NCBI GenBank assembly: GCA_000314955.1
Contig: BAEM01000007.1
Location: 1-64,000, forward strand
DNA: 64,000 nucleotides
Direction: 5' to 3'
Source of the DNA: Paraglaciecola chathamensis S18K6
GTDB taxonomy: Bacteria > Pseudomonadota > Gammaproteobacteria > Enterobacterales > Alteromonadaceae
Under the pieces are notes generated by a model, which worked only from the letters and a program-made list of their open reading frames with translations, did no database searches and was not told the DNA's origin. Both the position numbers and the translations under genes were made by a program. Each line of letters opens with the position of its first letter. The stretch's first letter is position 1. Shown here piece after piece: positions 63,095-64,000 of the stretch.

Positions 63095-64000
63095 ATGACG
63101 TTGAAAAGAAGTAATCGCTTAGGGTTGCGCCACTTCACACTACTGGCAGGCAGTATTTTATGGCCGCTCACTGCGTGCTCAGCCGTGTCGAATGAGAAAG
63201 CTGACATTGAAGTGCAGCCTAAGCCAAATATTGTGCTTATCGTCACGGATGACCAAGGCTATGGCGATCTTGGATACCATAACAACCCTATCATTCAAAC
63301 GCCGAACATTGATGATATAGCGGCACAAAGTGCAAGACTGACTAATTTTCATGTCGACCCTACGTGCTCTCCTACACGGTCTGCTTTGTTAACAGGTAAA
63401 CACTCCCTAAGGGCGGGGGTCTGGCACACCATTTTAGGCCGTTACATGCTTGGCCCTGAACATGTCACCCTTGCTGAATCGCTACAAGAAAATGGCTACA
63501 CAACAGGGATATTCGGCAAGTGGCACCTAGGTGACAATTACCCGTACCGCCCGCAAGATCAAGGGTTTGACGAAGTCCTCATTCATGGTGGGGGTGGCGT
63601 AGGACAAACACCAGATTTTTGGGGAAATACCCAGTTCGATGATACCTATTTTCGAAATGGCGAGCCTGAAAAGTTCAACGGATACGCAACCAAAATTTGG
63701 TTTGATGAAGCTAAAAAGTTTATCGATAAACAGCAAGAAAAACCTTATTTTGCCTATATCGCGCTCAATGCCCCTCATGGTCCATACCGAGCCCCTGAAA
63801 CGCATATTAAACCATATGAAAAGCTTGGCTTAGGCAGAGACATGGCCAGCTTCTACGGTATGATCAGCTACATTGACGAGCAAGTTGGAGACCTGCGTGC
63901 CTATCTGCGTACTCACGGACAACTCGACAATACCATTTTTATCTTTATGACAGACAATGGCAGCTCCTACCATACCACCAATGAAAAAACCTTATTAACC
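63095..64000 (+). CDS. Sulfatase lipoprotein (partial, runs off the window)
   Basis: The frame opens at ATG 63095, one base after the GH2 stop, and stays open for 302 codons to the window edge. A lipoprotein signal ends in LTAC (Cys28). NIVLIVTDDQGYGDLGYHNN gives the metal ligands, and the modification motif C-S-P-T-R is canonical at residues 91-95, followed by SALLTGK. GIFGKWHLGD and the FMTDNGSS pattern are normal for S1 sulfatases. Its coupling to the beta-galactosidase suggests it desulfates the oligosaccharide end that the GH2 then cuts. Confidence 0.9.
   Translation, partial: MTLKRSNRLGLRHFTLLAGSILWPLTACSAVSNEKADIEVQPKPNIVLIVTDDQGYGDLGYHNNPIIQTPNIDDIAAQSARLTNFHVDPTCSPTRSALLTGKHSLRAGVWHTILGRYMLGPEHVTLAESLQENGYTTGIFGKWHLGDNYPYRPQDQGFDEVLIHGGGGVGQTPDFWGNTQFDDTYFRNGEPEKFNGYATKIWFDEAKKFIDKQQEKPYFAYIALNAPHGPYRAPETHIKPYEKLGLGRDMASFYGMISYIDEQVGDLRAYLRTHGQLDNTIFIFMTDNGSSYHTTNEKTLLT

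Overview
The window looks like a chromosome segment of a marine gammaproteobacterium of the Alteromonadaceae (Paraglaciecola/Glaciecola-like). This is inferred from the mix of genes: an agar/porphyran-type polysaccharide locus, a MinCDE operon, TonB-dependent receptors and a LiuR-type valine operon. No rRNA, tRNA, CRISPR array or intact insertion sequence was seen.

Layout. 0-5.7 kb: a minus-strand valine/branched-chain acyl-CoA operon (mmsA, acyl-CoA dehydrogenase, 3-hydroxyisobutyryl-CoA hydrolase, mmsB, SDR) with a LiuR-like operator upstream. 5.9-8.3 kb: a REC-TPR response regulator and a PagL-like lipid A deacylase. 8.4-15.5 kb: a TonB receptor/M19 dipeptidase pair facing a second TonB receptor, plus a secreted SnoaL-like protein. 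15.7-19.8 kb: a small membrane protein, a GNAT relic, minC-minD-minE and a CmcJ-family oxygenase-like gene. 20.1-24.5 kb: nitronate monooxygenase, the oxygen-dependent methionine synthase pair mesD-mesX and a LysR regulator. 24.9-29.1 kb: an orphan trio (unknown protein, FlgH-like lipoprotein, FlgT-like protein) and an unrecognised 283-aa protein. 29.3-31.9 kb: a PerM/AI-2E permease, a KDPGal aldolase and the 3' remnant of an SDR gene.

32.3-64 kb (running off the right edge) is a red-algal galactan utilisation locus. It holds two GH16 enzymes, a GH86 agarase/porphyranase, two GH29, two GH2, one GH3, three sulfatases, a DUF5060/TIM-barrel protein, a vSGLT-like Na+/galactose symporter, an UxuB-like oxidoreductase, KDG kinase, a rhamnose-mutarotase-family protein and an AraC regulator. 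The combination fits porphyran or sulfated agar. GH16/GH86 would cut the chain outside the cell; sulfatases, GH29 (alpha-L-galactosidase/fucosidase) and GH2 would trim oligosaccharides; the symporter would import monosaccharide; and UxuB-like, KdgK and DgoA would carry an oxidised sugar through 2-keto-3-deoxy acids to pyruvate and a triose. A shared motif, TTTACATATGAT, sits in front of at least five of the CAZyme/sulfatase transcription units and looks like a locus-wide operator.

Other themes are short tandem triplications (10-20 bp period) in many intergenic gaps, a dispersed repeat ending in ATTGGTATAA, and two enzymes of the galactan locus with altered catalytic signatures (a GH2 without the acid/base Glu and a sulfatase with C-x-N-x-R).
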